Positions 32,851 to 42,134 are shown, counted from the stretch's first letter. The stretch: DNA of 64,000 nucleotides from JBLWXV01 sp048267245 (GCA_048267245.1 JBLWXV010000001.1:1984001-2048000), one strand, 5' to 3'. A program made the numbers and translations. Notes: a model not told the origin generated them from the sequence alone.

Positions 32851-34474
32851 AGAGTTTATCGATATAATCGCGGTGAACCATGGTTCTTCCACCGCAGTCA
32901 CTCAAATCGCGGCTAAGTGAGCTACTGGCGCCGACAACTTCAATCTTCACATAAGTTCCAGACTGATCAATTACTTGCACGATTGTTCCTGTAGGAAGAA
33001 CGGCGCACTTGGCGTAATTTGACGAGTAGCCAACTCTCACGTTGAGGTCAGTTCTTACGCGGTAGCTATTAGCGGGAACTTTAATGTCTGATGGACCATT
33101 AATTGCGTTCACGGCCTCGGTCATGGTGACAAAGTTTAGCCCTTCGGCCTGTGCGTACTTCACGAGTAGCTTACTCGCCTCAACACTTTGAGAGTGGATA
33201 TCATGAAAGAGGATAATCCCTCTGCCATCATTTTCCATTTGCTTTCTCACACGATCAAAGATCTTTCTTGGGTTCTTATCCTGCCAGTCAAGACTATCCA
33301 CACTCCAATAGACGTGTATCATTCCGCGATCGGCAATCATTTGGCGAATTGAATTACTATTTACGCCCGCTCCATAGGGAAGGCGGAAGAATTTTACTTT
33401 CTCTCCATAGAGCGCTTCGAGCTCGTCAGTTGACTCGATGATTTCGTGGTGAGTGGCCGATTTTGATAGCTTTGGAACGTTGGCGTGTGAGTAGGAGTGA
33501 TTGGCAAGCTCCATTCCGTATTTCTGCGCCTTGGTGATCATATCTGGGTAGCGCTTAGCATTTTGAGCGAGCCAAAAAAATGTCGCTTTGAAATCATTGT
33601 CGTGAAGATAGTCGAGAAGTTCGCCTGTGGTGTCGCGACGAGGGCCATCGTCAAAGGTGAGGGCCCAATTTCCTCTTTCAAAGCGATAGCCAAACATATT
33701 TCCAGCTTTGCTAGTTGAGGGGAAGACGAGAACTGAGTTTGGCTGTCTAGAACTATCGCCCGTTTTTTCAAGCGCCTTATAAAAGTCGCGCGACTTAACT
33801 TGAGACTCGGTCTCGGCCTGAATCTTATCCTCATTTTCATCAAAGAATTCTTGCCAATCAAAGTTGGGACGCATGAACTCACCCATCGGCGCCTTGATTG
33901 GATCAAGGCTGCGATCCCTTCCAGACTTCTTAGCGCCTTTAGGTGCGGTAATGGAGTAGGCGTTCACACGCTCCATCACGTCTACAAAAGGAACTTTTTG
34001 GTGCTCTTCAAGGCGATTGAGGATTTTCCCCATAGAGCCTAGAATGATTCGTGATTTCTTAGCGTCTTCATCACTGCCAGTGAGCTCGACTTCTCTGAGC
34101 TTTAGGATGTGAAAAGTAAGCTTATCTTCAAGTCTATCTTTAAGGTTTCTGGCCACCCACAATTCTTCATAGAGCGAGCTCTTCATTGGGTTTTCCCCTT
34201 GATCGAGCTTTTCATCAAACTTATTAATGAGCATTTGATTGCGATAGTACATGCGACCTAGGCGCGTGAAGAATTCAAGGTAGCGCTTTGTTGCATCTTC
34301 ATCGTTAAAGATTTCCTGAAAGGCAGTATTAAATTGTGGATCTTGCATCAGCTCTTGATAGGTCTGCTCAGCTGCAACTTCACGTGCGACATTAGAGTTA
34401 AAATTAGCACATCCCGTCCCAAGGGTTCCGGCAAGGATGAGAGAGAGGATGACTTTTCGATTAAATTTTCCCAT
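32849..34474 (-). CDS. NodB-family polysaccharide deacetylase lipoprotein with SH3 domain
   Basis: 541 residues. Lipobox GTGC near residue 22. A helical region (~30-230) precedes a NodB domain: motif 1 TFDDGP (273-278, metal-binding Asp276), motif 2 HSYSHAN (zinc His residues), motif 3 RLPYG, motif 4 DSLDW and motif 5 LFHDIHS. The last ~70 residues form a bacterial SH3-type wall-binding domain (YRVRTDLNVRVGYSS). It should remove N-acetyl groups from peptidoglycan or a related glycan outside the cytoplasm. Bdellovibrio uses two such deacetylases (Bd0468, Bd3279) to mark prey wall; a similar role is inference. Confidence 0.9.
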   Translation of the reverse strand: MGKFNRKVILSLILAGTLGTGCANFNSNVAREVAAEQTYQELMQDPQFNTAFQEIFNDEDATKRYLEFFTRLGRMYYRNQMLINKFDEKLDQGENPMKSSLYEELWVARNLKDRLEDKLTFHILKLREVELTGSDEDAKKSRIILGSMGKILNRLEEHQKVPFVDVMERVNAYSITAPKGAKKSGRDRSLDPIKAPMGEFMRPNFDWQEFFDENEDKIQAETESQVKSRDFYKALEKTGDSSRQPNSVLVFPSTSKAGNMFGYRFERGNWALTFDDGPRRDTTGELLDYLHDNDFKATFFWLAQNAKRYPDMITKAQKYGMELANHSYSHANVPKLSKSATHHEIIESTDELEALYGEKVKFFRLPYGAGVNSNSIRQMIADRGMIHVYWSVDSLDWQDKNPRKIFDRVRKQMENDGRGIILFHDIHSQSVEASKLLVKYAQAEGLNFVTMTEAVNAINGPSDIKVPANSYRVRTDLNVRVGYSSNYAKCAVLPTGTIVQVIDQSGTYVKIEVVGASSSLSRDLSDCGGRTMVHRDYIDKL

Positions 34475-34527
34475 TATGATCTCACTTGAAAAATGTGTTC
34501 AGCTTAGAAGATTAAAAAACTAACCCA

Positions 34528-34881
34528 CTATTTTTCGTCAATTAGCTCGGGAAAATTGAGGTCCTTTTTAAAAAGTGTTTGCAAGCAGAGAGTATTGCCG
34601 CTTAGGGACTCTGCTAGGTAGTTTACGGCCTCGTCGCGCTCAGATTTGAGCTCGAGGATTTCTTGATAGTTTTCGTTGGAATAAAGATCCACTGGACCCT
34701 TACTCATTTCTTTATCAAAACGCTCGGTCTTGTCCTTGATTTCTTGGTCCATGGCCTTGATGTCAGAGAGGGTGCTCGCTTGTTTGTCAGAGAGTTCGCA
34801 CTGGCCAATTTGTGTTGGGGCTTTAGTCGCGCAGCCAGTGAGAGTGAACAGAATGAGGAGGGGAATCAGAGTCTTAGACAA
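34528..34881 (-). CDS. Small lipoprotein of unknown function
   Basis: 117 residues with a clear lipoprotein signal (LIPLLILFTLTGC, Cys17). The rest is a single long helix of mixed charge (TLSDIKAMDQEIKDKTERF, EILELKSERDEAVNYL), probably a coiled coil. It starts with TTG and overlaps the end of the preceding Pro-rich protein gene by eight bases, so the two are cotranscribed. No family is recognised. Confidence 0.65.
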   Translation of the reverse strand: MSKTLIPLLILFTLTGCATKAPTQIGQCELSDKQASTLSDIKAMDQEIKDKTERFDKEMSKGPVDLYSNENYQEILELKSERDEAVNYLAESLSGNTLCLQTLFKKDLNFPELIDEK

Positions 34882-35191
34882 GTCTCAGTCCCGGGCGCTC
34901 TCCTTTCTTTGGTGGAGGCGGAGTTTGGGGGGGGGACTCTCTCTCTTCTTCTTCTTTTTCTTTAGTTGCGGCTATGCGAGAGGCTTCAGTCTGAGTGGCA
35001 TCACTGCGATAACTCTGATACTCGCTCTCGCTGAGTTCAACACTTCCAAAACTATAGTGATTAACCTTGCCCGAGCGCTCGAGATTCATCAGATAGGCGG
35101 CCATGCGCTGAGCAAATTCTCCTACATTATCAGTAAGCACAAAGTATTTACCGTCGTAGGCATTTGAAATGTAGAAACAACGCTTCATCAT
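34874..35191 (-). CDS. Small soluble protein with acidic and proline-rich tail
   Basis: About 105 residues from ATG 35191, which has GGGAG eight bases upstream; an ATG at 35209 would place that site inside the gene. The N-terminal half (RCFYISNAYDGKYFVLTDN, EFAQRMAAYLMNLERSGKV) looks like a compact alpha/beta unit. The C terminus is low-complexity: KEKEEEERES then PPQTPPPPKKGERPG. Function unknown. It precedes the small lipoprotein gene with an 8-base overlap. Confidence 0.6.
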   Translation of the reverse strand: MMKRCFYISNAYDGKYFVLTDNVGEFAQRMAAYLMNLERSGKVNHYSFGSVELSESEYQSYRSDATQTEASRIAATKEKEEEERESPPQTPPPPKKGERPGLRLV

Positions 35192-35305
35192 AAATAAATC
35201 TCCCTGCATTCATAGATCATCATAGTTCAAGTTCAGTGGTTTGAAAAATCGCGGTTGACGGATTCTGCGGCTGGGCGCATAACAATTTAAACTAGGATTT
35301 TTACG

Positions 35306-36112
35306 TTGTTTCTTACACTCTTTATTCTTTCATTCTTTGTTTGCGCACTGGGTACAATGGTTGGCCTGGGCGGTGGCATTTTTATCGTTCCCATTCTCGT
35401 CATCGCTTTTAAGTTCCCTATTGAAATGGCGGTCGGGGCCACGGCAATGGCGCTCTTTCCCTCGAGCTTGATGTCGACGATTTTTAATTTGCGCCGTCGC
35501 ACTGTTGATATTCGCCTGGCCCTATGCCTTGAGGTACCCACTATGATTGGGGCCGTGGCCGGGGCTTTTCTCACTTCCCTCATTCCTTCAGCTCCGCTTG
35601 AAGTGATCTTTGGTCTCTTTCTGGTTTTCTTGGGCTTTAAGACGGCCGGCCAGCAAAAAGATGAGAAAACTGGCTTTGCCCGTATGGTTGAGTGGCTCAA
35701 CTCTCTAAGGCCCAGGCTCATTGAGGGCAATTACAATGTCAGTCTCTATAGCGCTTCATTCTTTGGCATAACTGCCGGCATGATTGCTGGTCTCTTTGGA
35801 ATCGGTGGAGGAGTGATCAAAACTCCCGTTATGCTCGGAGTGTTCAAAGTTCCAGTGAGAGTGGCCACTTCTACTTCACTGTTTATGATTACCTTCACTT
35901 CACTCTCGGCCGGCTACACTCACTATAAATTGGGCCACGTGGGAACAGAAGTTCTCATTCCCGTGGTCAGTGGTTTTATTTCAGGTGCAATTGGCGGCAA
36001 TCTGCTGGGAGTGCGCTTAAAAGATGAGAGTATCAAAAAACTCATTGCTGCGACCATTGGGCTCGCTGGAATTGCCGTGATTATGAATCGGGCGTACTTG
36101 CTGTGGTCTTGA
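35306..36112 (+). CDS. TSUP (TauE/SafE) family membrane permease
   Basis: 268 residues with eight or so membrane helices. The TSUP repeats appear twice: FVCALGTMVGLGGGIFIVPILV near the start and GMIAGLFGIGGGVIKTPVML in the middle. The G-x-GGG signatures mark sulfite/sulfonate exporters of this family; substrate cannot be told. TTG start with AGGA eight bases upstream. It overlaps the convergent antiporter gene by 32 bases. Confidence 0.88.
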   Translation: MFLTLFILSFFVCALGTMVGLGGGIFIVPILVIAFKFPIEMAVGATAMALFPSSLMSTIFNLRRRTVDIRLALCLEVPTMIGAVAGAFLTSLIPSAPLEVIFGLFLVFLGFKTAGQQKDEKTGFARMVEWLNSLRPRLIEGNYNVSLYSASFFGITAGMIAGLFGIGGGVIKTPVMLGVFKVPVRVATSTSLFMITFTSLSAGYTHYKLGHVGTEVLIPVVSGFISGAIGGNLLGVRLKDESIKKLIAATIGLAGIAVIMNRAYLLWS

Positions 36113-37589
36113 GTTCTCGATCGAGTTCGTCTTGTCTCTTGGCAGAAATAATATCTCTGAGTTTCATCAGACCTGTGTGAGCGCAGAGAGTTAAGAGAAT
36201 ATCACCCTCATAAAATTCCGTTTTACCTCTTGGGGCAAAGACCGAGCCCTTGCGCTTTAAGAGTACAATGAGAATATCTTCTGGAATATTGAGTTCGGCA
36301 ATTGTCTTTCCAAGCACTCTTGAATGCTGTGGCACTTCCACTTGATGAAGCTCACTCTTTAATTCGCCAACTGGAACATAATCTAGTGGAAAGCGAAAGC
36401 GCTTTTGTTCTGGCACGCCCACACCAAGCCACCGCGATAAAAGTCCGATCGTTGGCCCTTGAAAGAGAGTCGAGAGAATGACCACGAAGAAGATAGTGTT
36501 AAAGAGGCGCTCACTTCCTGGAACTTCAGCGGTGATCACAAAAGTGGCCAGAATAATGGGAACGGCCCCGCGCAGACCCATCCATGATGTGAGAATTTTT
36601 TCGCGCCAATTTAATTTTGTCGTCCACAGTGAGAGAAAGACAGTAAGTGGTCTTGCAATGAGAAGCAAAAAGAGAGTGAGGATGATTCCCTCATTGGCCA
36701 CATCCATAACTCGCGACGGAAAGACCAGAATGCCGAGGGTGAGGAACATGATAATTTGAGTGATCCACGCAAGCGAGTCGTGAATGAGAATCAAACTCTT
36801 TTTGTGCACAAAGGTTTCGCGGCCAAGGGTGAGGGCGCAGACGTAGACGGCGAGAAAGCCGTTACCTTGAATTAGCTCTGGAAGAGCGTAGGTCACCAGC
36901 ACGCAGCTCACAGTGATCACTGGGTAGAGACCTTCAATTTCTAGGGAGATGCGGTTAAGCAGCAGGCGAAACCAGCGCCCAAAGGCGTAGCCAACGAGAA
37001 GTCCAATGGCCATCTGCCAGATGAGTTGGAGAATTGAATGAACAAGTGAGAGGTCGTCAGTTTGAATCCAGCGAATAAAGAGCAAGGTTAAGAAGATCGC
37101 CATGGGATCGTTACTACCAGACTCAAATTCTAGGGTTTCTCTCAGTCCATTTTTAAATTGAATTCTTTGGGAGCGAAGAACATTAAAGGTCGCAGCAGCG
37201 TCAGTTGAAGACACAACGGCGCCGGTAAGGAGTGAGAGCTTCCAATCAAGGGAGAGTACGTAGTGGCAAAAAACCGCTACAAGTCCTGTGGTGAGGGCGA
37301 CTCCCAGTGTGGCCAGGGTGAGTCCCTTTCCGATATGGGGCTTAATAACCTTCCATTCTGTGTCGAGCCCCCCGGAGAAGAGGATCATGAGCAGCGAGAC
37401 AATTCCAATACTTTGGGCATAGGAGACGTTGTCAAAGTAGATACCACCAGGTCCTTCAGAGCCCGCAATCATACCCACAACTAGGAAAATGAGGAGTGAG
37501 GGAACTCCATATTTATTAGTTACTTTACTCGCTAGAACGCAGAGAAAGAGGAGGGTTGCTAGGGCAATGAGTTGATATTGTAAGGACAT
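36081..37589 (-). CDS. CPA1-type K+/H+ antiporter (NhaP2/CvrA-like)
   Basis: 502 residues. About 12 membrane helices (YGVPSLLIFLVVGMIAGS; GAVVSSTDAAATFNVLRSQ; FESGSNDPMAIFLTLLFI; the ND pair is the cation site). The last ~100 residues form a TrkA-C regulatory domain (KSELHQVEVPQHSRVLGKTIAELNIP-type, DILLTLCAHTGLMKL). This layout is that of NhaP2, which expels K+ or Na+ for protons in the inner membrane. Confidence 0.92.
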   Translation of the reverse strand: MSLQYQLIALATLLFLCVLASKVTNKYGVPSLLIFLVVGMIAGSEGPGGIYFDNVSYAQSIGIVSLLMILFSGGLDTEWKVIKPHIGKGLTLATLGVALTTGLVAVFCHYVLSLDWKLSLLTGAVVSSTDAAATFNVLRSQRIQFKNGLRETLEFESGSNDPMAIFLTLLFIRWIQTDDLSLVHSILQLIWQMAIGLLVGYAFGRWFRLLLNRISLEIEGLYPVITVSCVLVTYALPELIQGNGFLAVYVCALTLGRETFVHKKSLILIHDSLAWITQIIMFLTLGILVFPSRVMDVANEGIILTLFLLLIARPLTVFLSLWTTKLNWREKILTSWMGLRGAVPIILATFVITAEVPGSERLFNTIFFVVILSTLFQGPTIGLLSRWLGVGVPEQKRFRFPLDYVPVGELKSELHQVEVPQHSRVLGKTIAELNIPEDILIVLLKRKGSVFAPRGKTEFYEGDILLTLCAHTGLMKLRDIISAKRQDELDRELKTTASTPDS

Positions 37590-37702
37590 AGACCCGCTGG
37601 TTATTGAGTTATTTTTAGGTGCTGTAATTCAACTTGAATTTCAGTTATAATCATACTGTCTCTGGTCTTAAACTTGAACGGGGCAGTTTTAGACATTTGC
37701 GT

Positions 37703-38056
37703 ATGTTAAAGCTCATTCAACTCACATTACTCTCGCTCTTTGTTGTGTGTTCAACACTTCTGAGTACGAGCAGTGCGCAACTTGATCCCGCTAAGGCCAA
37801 GTCCCAAGTTTGGGAGCTCACCTGGTCGGCCGAGGAAGCGACTCTCACTAGCTTTGATCGCAGTGGCAGTTCGCCCACTTCACCTTGGCGATTTGAGCGC
37901 CCACTCGCGGCCATTTCCCAACTTGATTTCAAACTCATCCTAAGTGAGCTAGGTCTTTTAAACTCGCAGCACTTTCAGAGTAAAAGACTTGGTCATTTTT
38001 CTAATTACTATCACTCCGGTCTGGCCCCTCCAGTAAATCTCCAAGCCCTAATTTAG
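37703..38056 (+). CDS. Small exported protein of unknown function
   Basis: 117 residues from ATG 37703, which gives a good signal peptide (MLKLIQLTLLSLFVVCSTLLSTSSAQ). A frame extends 69 bases upstream but adds a non-signal leader. The mature part is Ser/Leu-rich with no recognised domain (VWELTWSAEEATLTSFDRSG). The ribosome-binding site is weak, so the start is uncertain. It may be cotranscribed with the 47-aa gene downstream. Confidence 0.5.
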   Translation: MLKLIQLTLLSLFVVCSTLLSTSSAQLDPAKAKSQVWELTWSAEEATLTSFDRSGSSPTSPWRFERPLAAISQLDFKLILSELGLLNSQHFQSKRLGHFSNYYHSGLAPPVNLQALI

Positions 38057-38094
38057 AGATTTCATTTAATTATTTTTATTTGTGGAGGTTTTCA

Positions 38095-38238
38095 GTGGAA
38101 ACTGAAAAAGAGACTGGTGCGACTGAGACTCAGCCGGCCGACAAGAATAGCAATATGCGCTTTTATCTACTTTGTCTTTGTAGCTTTGTTTTTACGATTT
38201 ACCTGATTGTCGATCAATATATGACTAATCATCACTAG
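38095..38238 (+). CDS. Short single-span membrane protein (47 aa)
   Basis: GTG start with GGAGG at 38084-38088, six bases of spacing. The first ~20 residues are polar and acidic (METEKETGATETQPADKN). One membrane helix follows (FYLLCLCSFVFTIYLIV), then a short tail ending TNHH. The strong ribosome-binding site and the terminator directly after it support a real gene. Small one-helix proteins like this often bind larger membrane complexes; no partner is evident. Confidence 0.6.
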   Translation: METEKETGATETQPADKNSNMRFYLLCLCSFVFTIYLIVDQYMTNHH

Positions 38239-38247
38239 AAGGGAGTT

Positions 38248-38279
38248 GAGGGCCAAGTAACATTGGCCCTCGATCTTTT
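38248..38279 (+). terminator. Terminator after the 47-aa gene
   Basis: GAGGGCCAA (38248-38256), loop GTAACA, TTGGCCCTC (38263-38271), then GATCTTTT. A perfect 9-bp stem, with a short T-run. On the minus strand it lies just past the stop of the convergent gene, but without a T-run there. Confidence 0.7.
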
Positions 38280-38286
38280 GCAAGAA

Positions 38287-39051
38287 TTAGAGAATAGACT
38301 TGGTCTTCACGCCCTCAAGACTCTGATCGATGAGGCCAGCGACTTTCTCTCCATTAAAAGCTTTGCCAAAAATAAGGTAATCGCTAGGAGTCAGGGTGAC
38401 ATTAAATTTAACCACGCCATTTTGCATCGACGGCGCCATTTGCGTGCTCGCGGCCGAGTAGTCGAGTTTTTTGACCTTTACTTGAAAGTCGAGCTCGATA
38501 TTTTCATTTGAAAATTTGGCCAGCATGATGACTGAATCGACACCCGCAAATTCTTTTGAAGGAGGATTGGCCAATTTGTACTCAATCTTATCTTTCTTTG
38601 CCTTGATAGATTTTGTCTTAAAGCGCAGGAAGAGTTCGATATTTTCAATCAACTCAAGTAAGCGCTGATGCGGGTTAATTTGCATTGCAAGTGAGCTGTG
38701 CTTACTCTCAGGGTTTCCAAAGTAGAAAAAGAGACCAGAGGTTTTATCTGTGACGGGCGCGTCAGTGGGAAGAGCGAATTCATACTCAAATACTTTTTCT
38801 TCTGCCCCCTTCACTTCGAAACTCTCTGGAAGTCCGACGCTATAGAGTGCCTTCGTCTCTGGAAGTGTTCCCTCGCGAACCTGCTTTAAAAGTGCTGGGT
38901 AGATAGCAGCGATGTCGCCCGCGACCTGAACTGATTCACTCGAGCTATTGAGATAGTGAAGCCTACCTTTAACAACTCCACCTTGATTCCAGGCCTCTCC
39001 ATCAGTTTCCAGCGTGATTTGTAGTGGGTGGCGAACGAGGATGGCCTTCAT
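38287..39051 (-). CDS. Conserved-looking cytoplasmic protein, beta-rich, function unknown
   Basis: 254 residues, no signal or membrane segment. Predominantly beta by appearance: KAILVRHPLQITLETDGEAW, VVKGRLHYLNSSSESVQV, ESFEVKGAEEKVFEYEFALP, EYKLANPPSKEFAGVDSVIM. The two-sandwich rhythm resembles arrestin/Spo0M-type proteins, but I could not confirm that. The start overlaps the ABC-F stop as ATGA, so it is translated from the same message. Confidence 0.65.
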   Translation of the reverse strand: MKAILVRHPLQITLETDGEAWNQGGVVKGRLHYLNSSSESVQVAGDIAAIYPALLKQVREGTLPETKALYSVGLPESFEVKGAEEKVFEYEFALPTDAPVTDKTSGLFFYFGNPESKHSSLAMQINPHQRLLELIENIELFLRFKTKSIKAKKDKIEYKLANPPSKEFAGVDSVIMLAKFSNENIELDFQVKVKKLDYSAASTQMAPSMQNGVVKFNVTLTPSDYLIFGKAFNGEKVAGLIDQSLEGVKTKSIL

Positions 39052-40670
39052 AGTTGTCCTTTCTTTTCGAGATAATACTTGTAATTGCCGGGGTAGAGAT
39101 TGACGTTTTGCTGGTCAATTTCGATCACTTTTTCCGTGAGGGCGTGCAAGAAGTGTCGGTCGTGGCTCACAAAGAGGAGAGTGCCTTCATAATCTTTAAG
39201 AGCGTGCATGAGAATCTCGCGCGACTTAATATCCAAGTGGTTGGTGGGCTCATCGAGAACGAGGAGATTATTTCCCTGGGCAAAGAGGTAGGCGAGGATG
39301 ATTCGCGCGCGCTCTCCGCCTGAGAGATGGCGAACTTTCTTTTCAACATCAGTTCCTTGAAAGAGAAAAGAGGCGAGCAGATTTCGCAGGAAACCGTCAC
39401 TTGCACTTGGAAGCTTAGATCTGACCTCGTCCATGACGGTGGCCTCTGGATCGAGGTTGTCGAGGGTATATTGTCCAAAGTAGCCAAGCTTAATACTAGG
39501 CCCGATGGCGACGTTGCCAGCGGTGGGTTCAGTTTTGCCACAAATAACTTTAAGCAGAGTTGATTTTCCGGCCCCGTTAACACCGACGATGGCGATTTTT
39601 TCTAGACGTTTAATAGTCGCACTTAGATTTTCAAAGATTTTCTTAGGGCCATTTTCTCCCTGCCAAGACTTGGCGAGGTTATCAATGATGAGAACGTCAT
39701 CACTACCGCGAGGAGGAGTGGGAAATTCAAAGCTAATCGTCTGCTCTTCTGGGGGAAGCTCGATACGATCAATCTTGTCGAGCTTTTTTACTCGCGACTG
39801 AACTTGGGCCGCATGAGAAGCGCGCGCTTTGAACTTCGCGATAAACTCTTCTTCCTTGGCGAGCATTTCCTTTTGTCTTTCGTGCTCTGCCACCAGTTGA
39901 GTGCGGCGAATATCTTTTTCTTTGAGGTAGAAATCATAATTGCCGTTGTAGGTAGTAAATTTCTTACCGGCGACTTCAATAATTTTTCCCGCGACGTTAT
40001 TCATAAAGTCGCGGTCGTGGGTGGTCATGAGAACTGAGCCCTTGAAGTTCTTTAACCACTCTTCAAGCCATAGAATAGTTTCAATATCAAGGTAGTTGGT
40101 GGGTTCGTCCATGAGGATCAAATCGGGGTAGGTCACGAGCGTTCTAGCGAGGGCGATCCTCATCTTCTGCCCACCACTAAAGAATTCTACTTGCTTGTGG
40201 TGAAATTCGGGCGCGATCCCTAGCCCTGTGAGAATTTCTTCGGCGCGGTATTCAAGTTCATAGCCGCCTCTCTTTTCAAATTCAGTTTGGACGTCACCCA
40301 TGCGCGATAGCAAGCTGTCCATTTCATCGGGGGCGAGGTCAGGGTCACAGATCTTGGTCTCAAGCTCTTTTAACTCTCTAGTCAGGCGCACGAGGTCTGC
40401 GTCTCCTTCAAGAACTTCTTGAAGGGCGCTCTTTCCCGCCATTTCCCCCACGCTCTGGGAGAAGTAAGAGAGGCGAACCTTGTCTAATTTGGCGATTTGG
40501 CCAGCATCAATGCGCTCTTCACCGATAATCATGCGAAAGAGGGTGGTCTTGCCCGCGCCATTTGGGCCTACGAGTCCTACTTTTTCGCCGGGGTTAATTT
40601 GAAAGCTCGCGTCTTGGTAGAGCGTCTCTCCCCCTTGAATTTTTGTCAGTCCGCTGCCAGCAAGGATCAT
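39048..40670 (-). CDS. ABC-F family ribosome-associated ATPase
   Basis: 540 residues with two ABC ATPase domains and no membrane part. Walker A: GLVGPNGAGKTT and AIVGVNGAGKST. Signatures: FSGGQKMRIALARTL and LSGGERARIILAYLF. Walker B with LILMDEPTNYLDI and LLVLDEPTNHLDI. The inter-domain helical linker (~230-310, EKDIRRTQLVAEHERQKEMLAKEEEF) is the ribosomal P-site tRNA interaction motif. Probable translation factor like YbiT, Uup or EttA; which paralog cannot be told by eye. Confidence 0.95.
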   Translation of the reverse strand: MILAGSGLTKIQGGETLYQDASFQINPGEKVGLVGPNGAGKTTLFRMIIGEERIDAGQIAKLDKVRLSYFSQSVGEMAGKSALQEVLEGDADLVRLTRELKELETKICDPDLAPDEMDSLLSRMGDVQTEFEKRGGYELEYRAEEILTGLGIAPEFHHKQVEFFSGGQKMRIALARTLVTYPDLILMDEPTNYLDIETILWLEEWLKNFKGSVLMTTHDRDFMNNVAGKIIEVAGKKFTTYNGNYDFYLKEKDIRRTQLVAEHERQKEMLAKEEEFIAKFKARASHAAQVQSRVKKLDKIDRIELPPEEQTISFEFPTPPRGSDDVLIIDNLAKSWQGENGPKKIFENLSATIKRLEKIAIVGVNGAGKSTLLKVICGKTEPTAGNVAIGPSIKLGYFGQYTLDNLDPEATVMDEVRSKLPSASDGFLRNLLASFLFQGTDVEKKVRHLSGGERARIILAYLFAQGNNLLVLDEPTNHLDIKSREILMHALKDYEGTLLFVSHDRHFLHALTEKVIEIDQQNVNLYPGNYKYYLEKKGQL

Positions 40671-40772
40671 GGCCTTATAACCTCTATTTATGTGTTTATA
40701 GGTAAAAAGCGGTAGGTTAGTGGTGAAAGCCCCAGGGTGTCAATATCGCATTTCCCGTGATAGAGAGGGTGG

Positions 40773-41741
40773 ATGAATTATACAATGCAGAATTTAAGAG
40801 ATCGCCTGCCAAATGAAGCCCTGGCCTATTTTGATGAAACTTTCACCGGGGCGCAGCTGCGCGTGCTCTACGAAGGGATGCGCCGTGAGCGCACTTCGAG
40901 TTTTAGAGTCAATCTTTTAAAAACCGATCACGTTCAGGTGGTCAATTCTCTGCGCCGTGATGGGGTGAAATTTAAGGAATTTGCTCCCATCAAATTCGCC
41001 TATCAACTTCAAAGCAAGGAAAAGGACTTAAAAAAGAGTGAGCTCTATCAAGAAGGTGCTCTCTATCTCCAGGGTCTCTCGGGCATGCTCGCCCCCCTGT
41101 GGCTAGATCCAAAACCCGGTGAGAGAGTGCTCGACGTGGCCGCGGCCCCGGGAAGCAAGACCACTATGTTAGCTGGAATGATGAATAATGAAGGCCATAT
41201 CGATGCCCTTGAACCCGACTCCATCAGAATCTCTAGGCTCAAGCACAATTGTGATATTCTTGGTGTGAAAAACACCGAGTTTCATCAAACCCTGGCCCAG
41301 AAATTTGCCCCTTTAGATGAGGCGGGCGCGCCTATTTTATACGATAAGATTTTGGCCGACGTTCCCTGTTCTGGTGAGGGGCGCTTTAACCTTTATGATG
41401 GGCCTAGCTACCTTCGCTACCGCGCGGGAGAAGTTCCAAAATTTGCGAGACTTCAAAAGAAGATTCTCTTACATGCGGCCTCACTACTAGCGCCGGGTGG
41501 AAGAATGGTCTATTCAACCTGTACTCTCAACCGTCAAGAGAATGAGGAAGTTCTCAGAGAGTTAATTGAAAACTCTGATGGTGAGTTTCGCTGCCTTCCT
41601 CCGCCAGTGAGTCAGAGTGATATTGATATCATGCCTGAGTTTTTAGAGGTCAAGCAAAAGGGCGGCATTCACGCCCTACGCATTCTTCCCTCAGAGCGCT
41701 TTGAAGGATTTTTCTTAGCGTTGATTGAGAGACGCTCTTAG
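40773..41741 (+). CDS. RsmB/NOP-type RNA (cytosine-5) methyltransferase
   Basis: 322 residues. SAM motif I VLDVAAAPGSKTTMLAGMM; motif IV DVPCSGEGRF with Cys199; motif VI YSTCTLNRQENEEVL with nucleophile Cys250. This is the NSUN/RsmB/RsmF family that makes m5C in rRNA or tRNA; the target base cannot be assigned. No NusB-like N-terminal domain and no C-terminal PUA, so it is shorter than RsmB and RsmF. GAGGGTGG lies just before the ATG. Confidence 0.9.
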   Translation: MNYTMQNLRDRLPNEALAYFDETFTGAQLRVLYEGMRRERTSSFRVNLLKTDHVQVVNSLRRDGVKFKEFAPIKFAYQLQSKEKDLKKSELYQEGALYLQGLSGMLAPLWLDPKPGERVLDVAAAPGSKTTMLAGMMNNEGHIDALEPDSIRISRLKHNCDILGVKNTEFHQTLAQKFAPLDEAGAPILYDKILADVPCSGEGRFNLYDGPSYLRYRAGEVPKFARLQKKILLHAASLLAPGGRMVYSTCTLNRQENEEVLRELIENSDGEFRCLPPPVSQSDIDIMPEFLEVKQKGGIHALRILPSERFEGFFLALIERRS

Positions 41742-42125
41742 GCGCACTAGCCAAGTCTCTGAGACATTTTCGTTCTTAAATAGTGGCTTGCCCCAAAGTG
41801 GGCCGGGCCAGCCCTTATCTCCTTTGTAGCGCGCGATAACATGGAAGTGAAATTGATCAACCATATTTCCGAGCGCTCCAAGATTGATCTTATAAGGTTT
41901 AAATATTTCTGAGAGTAGAGTTGAGGTGATTTCAATCTCTTTATTTAAGAGTGCCCTCTCACTTGGCGCTAAGTCCATGAGCTCTCTTATTTTTGGCACT
42001 CTTGGAACTAAGATGATCCAAGGGTTTTCACAATTTCTATGAAGTCTCAATTGGCAAAGATCGAGATCACTTATTTTTAGAGTATCTTTTTCAAGTTGTG
42101 GGTGGAGAGTAAATTTTTCTTTCAC
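41715..42125 (-). CDS. HIT-family hydrolase
   Basis: 136 residues. The histidine-triad core reads VDQFHFHVIARYKGDKGWPGPLWG; the first His of HxHxH is Gln, as in many bacterial HIT proteins, and the catalytic His is present. Substrates are usually diadenosine polyphosphates or adenylated amines. It overlaps the convergent methyltransferase end by 27 bases and is transcribed with the SLC13 transporter upstream, nine bases away. Confidence 0.85.
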   Translation of the reverse strand: MKEKFTLHPQLEKDTLKISDLDLCQLRLHRNCENPWIILVPRVPKIRELMDLAPSERALLNKEIEITSTLLSEIFKPYKINLGALGNMVDQFHFHVIARYKGDKGWPGPLWGKPLFKNENVSETWLVRLRASLNQR

Positions 42126-42134
42126 AATTATTCC

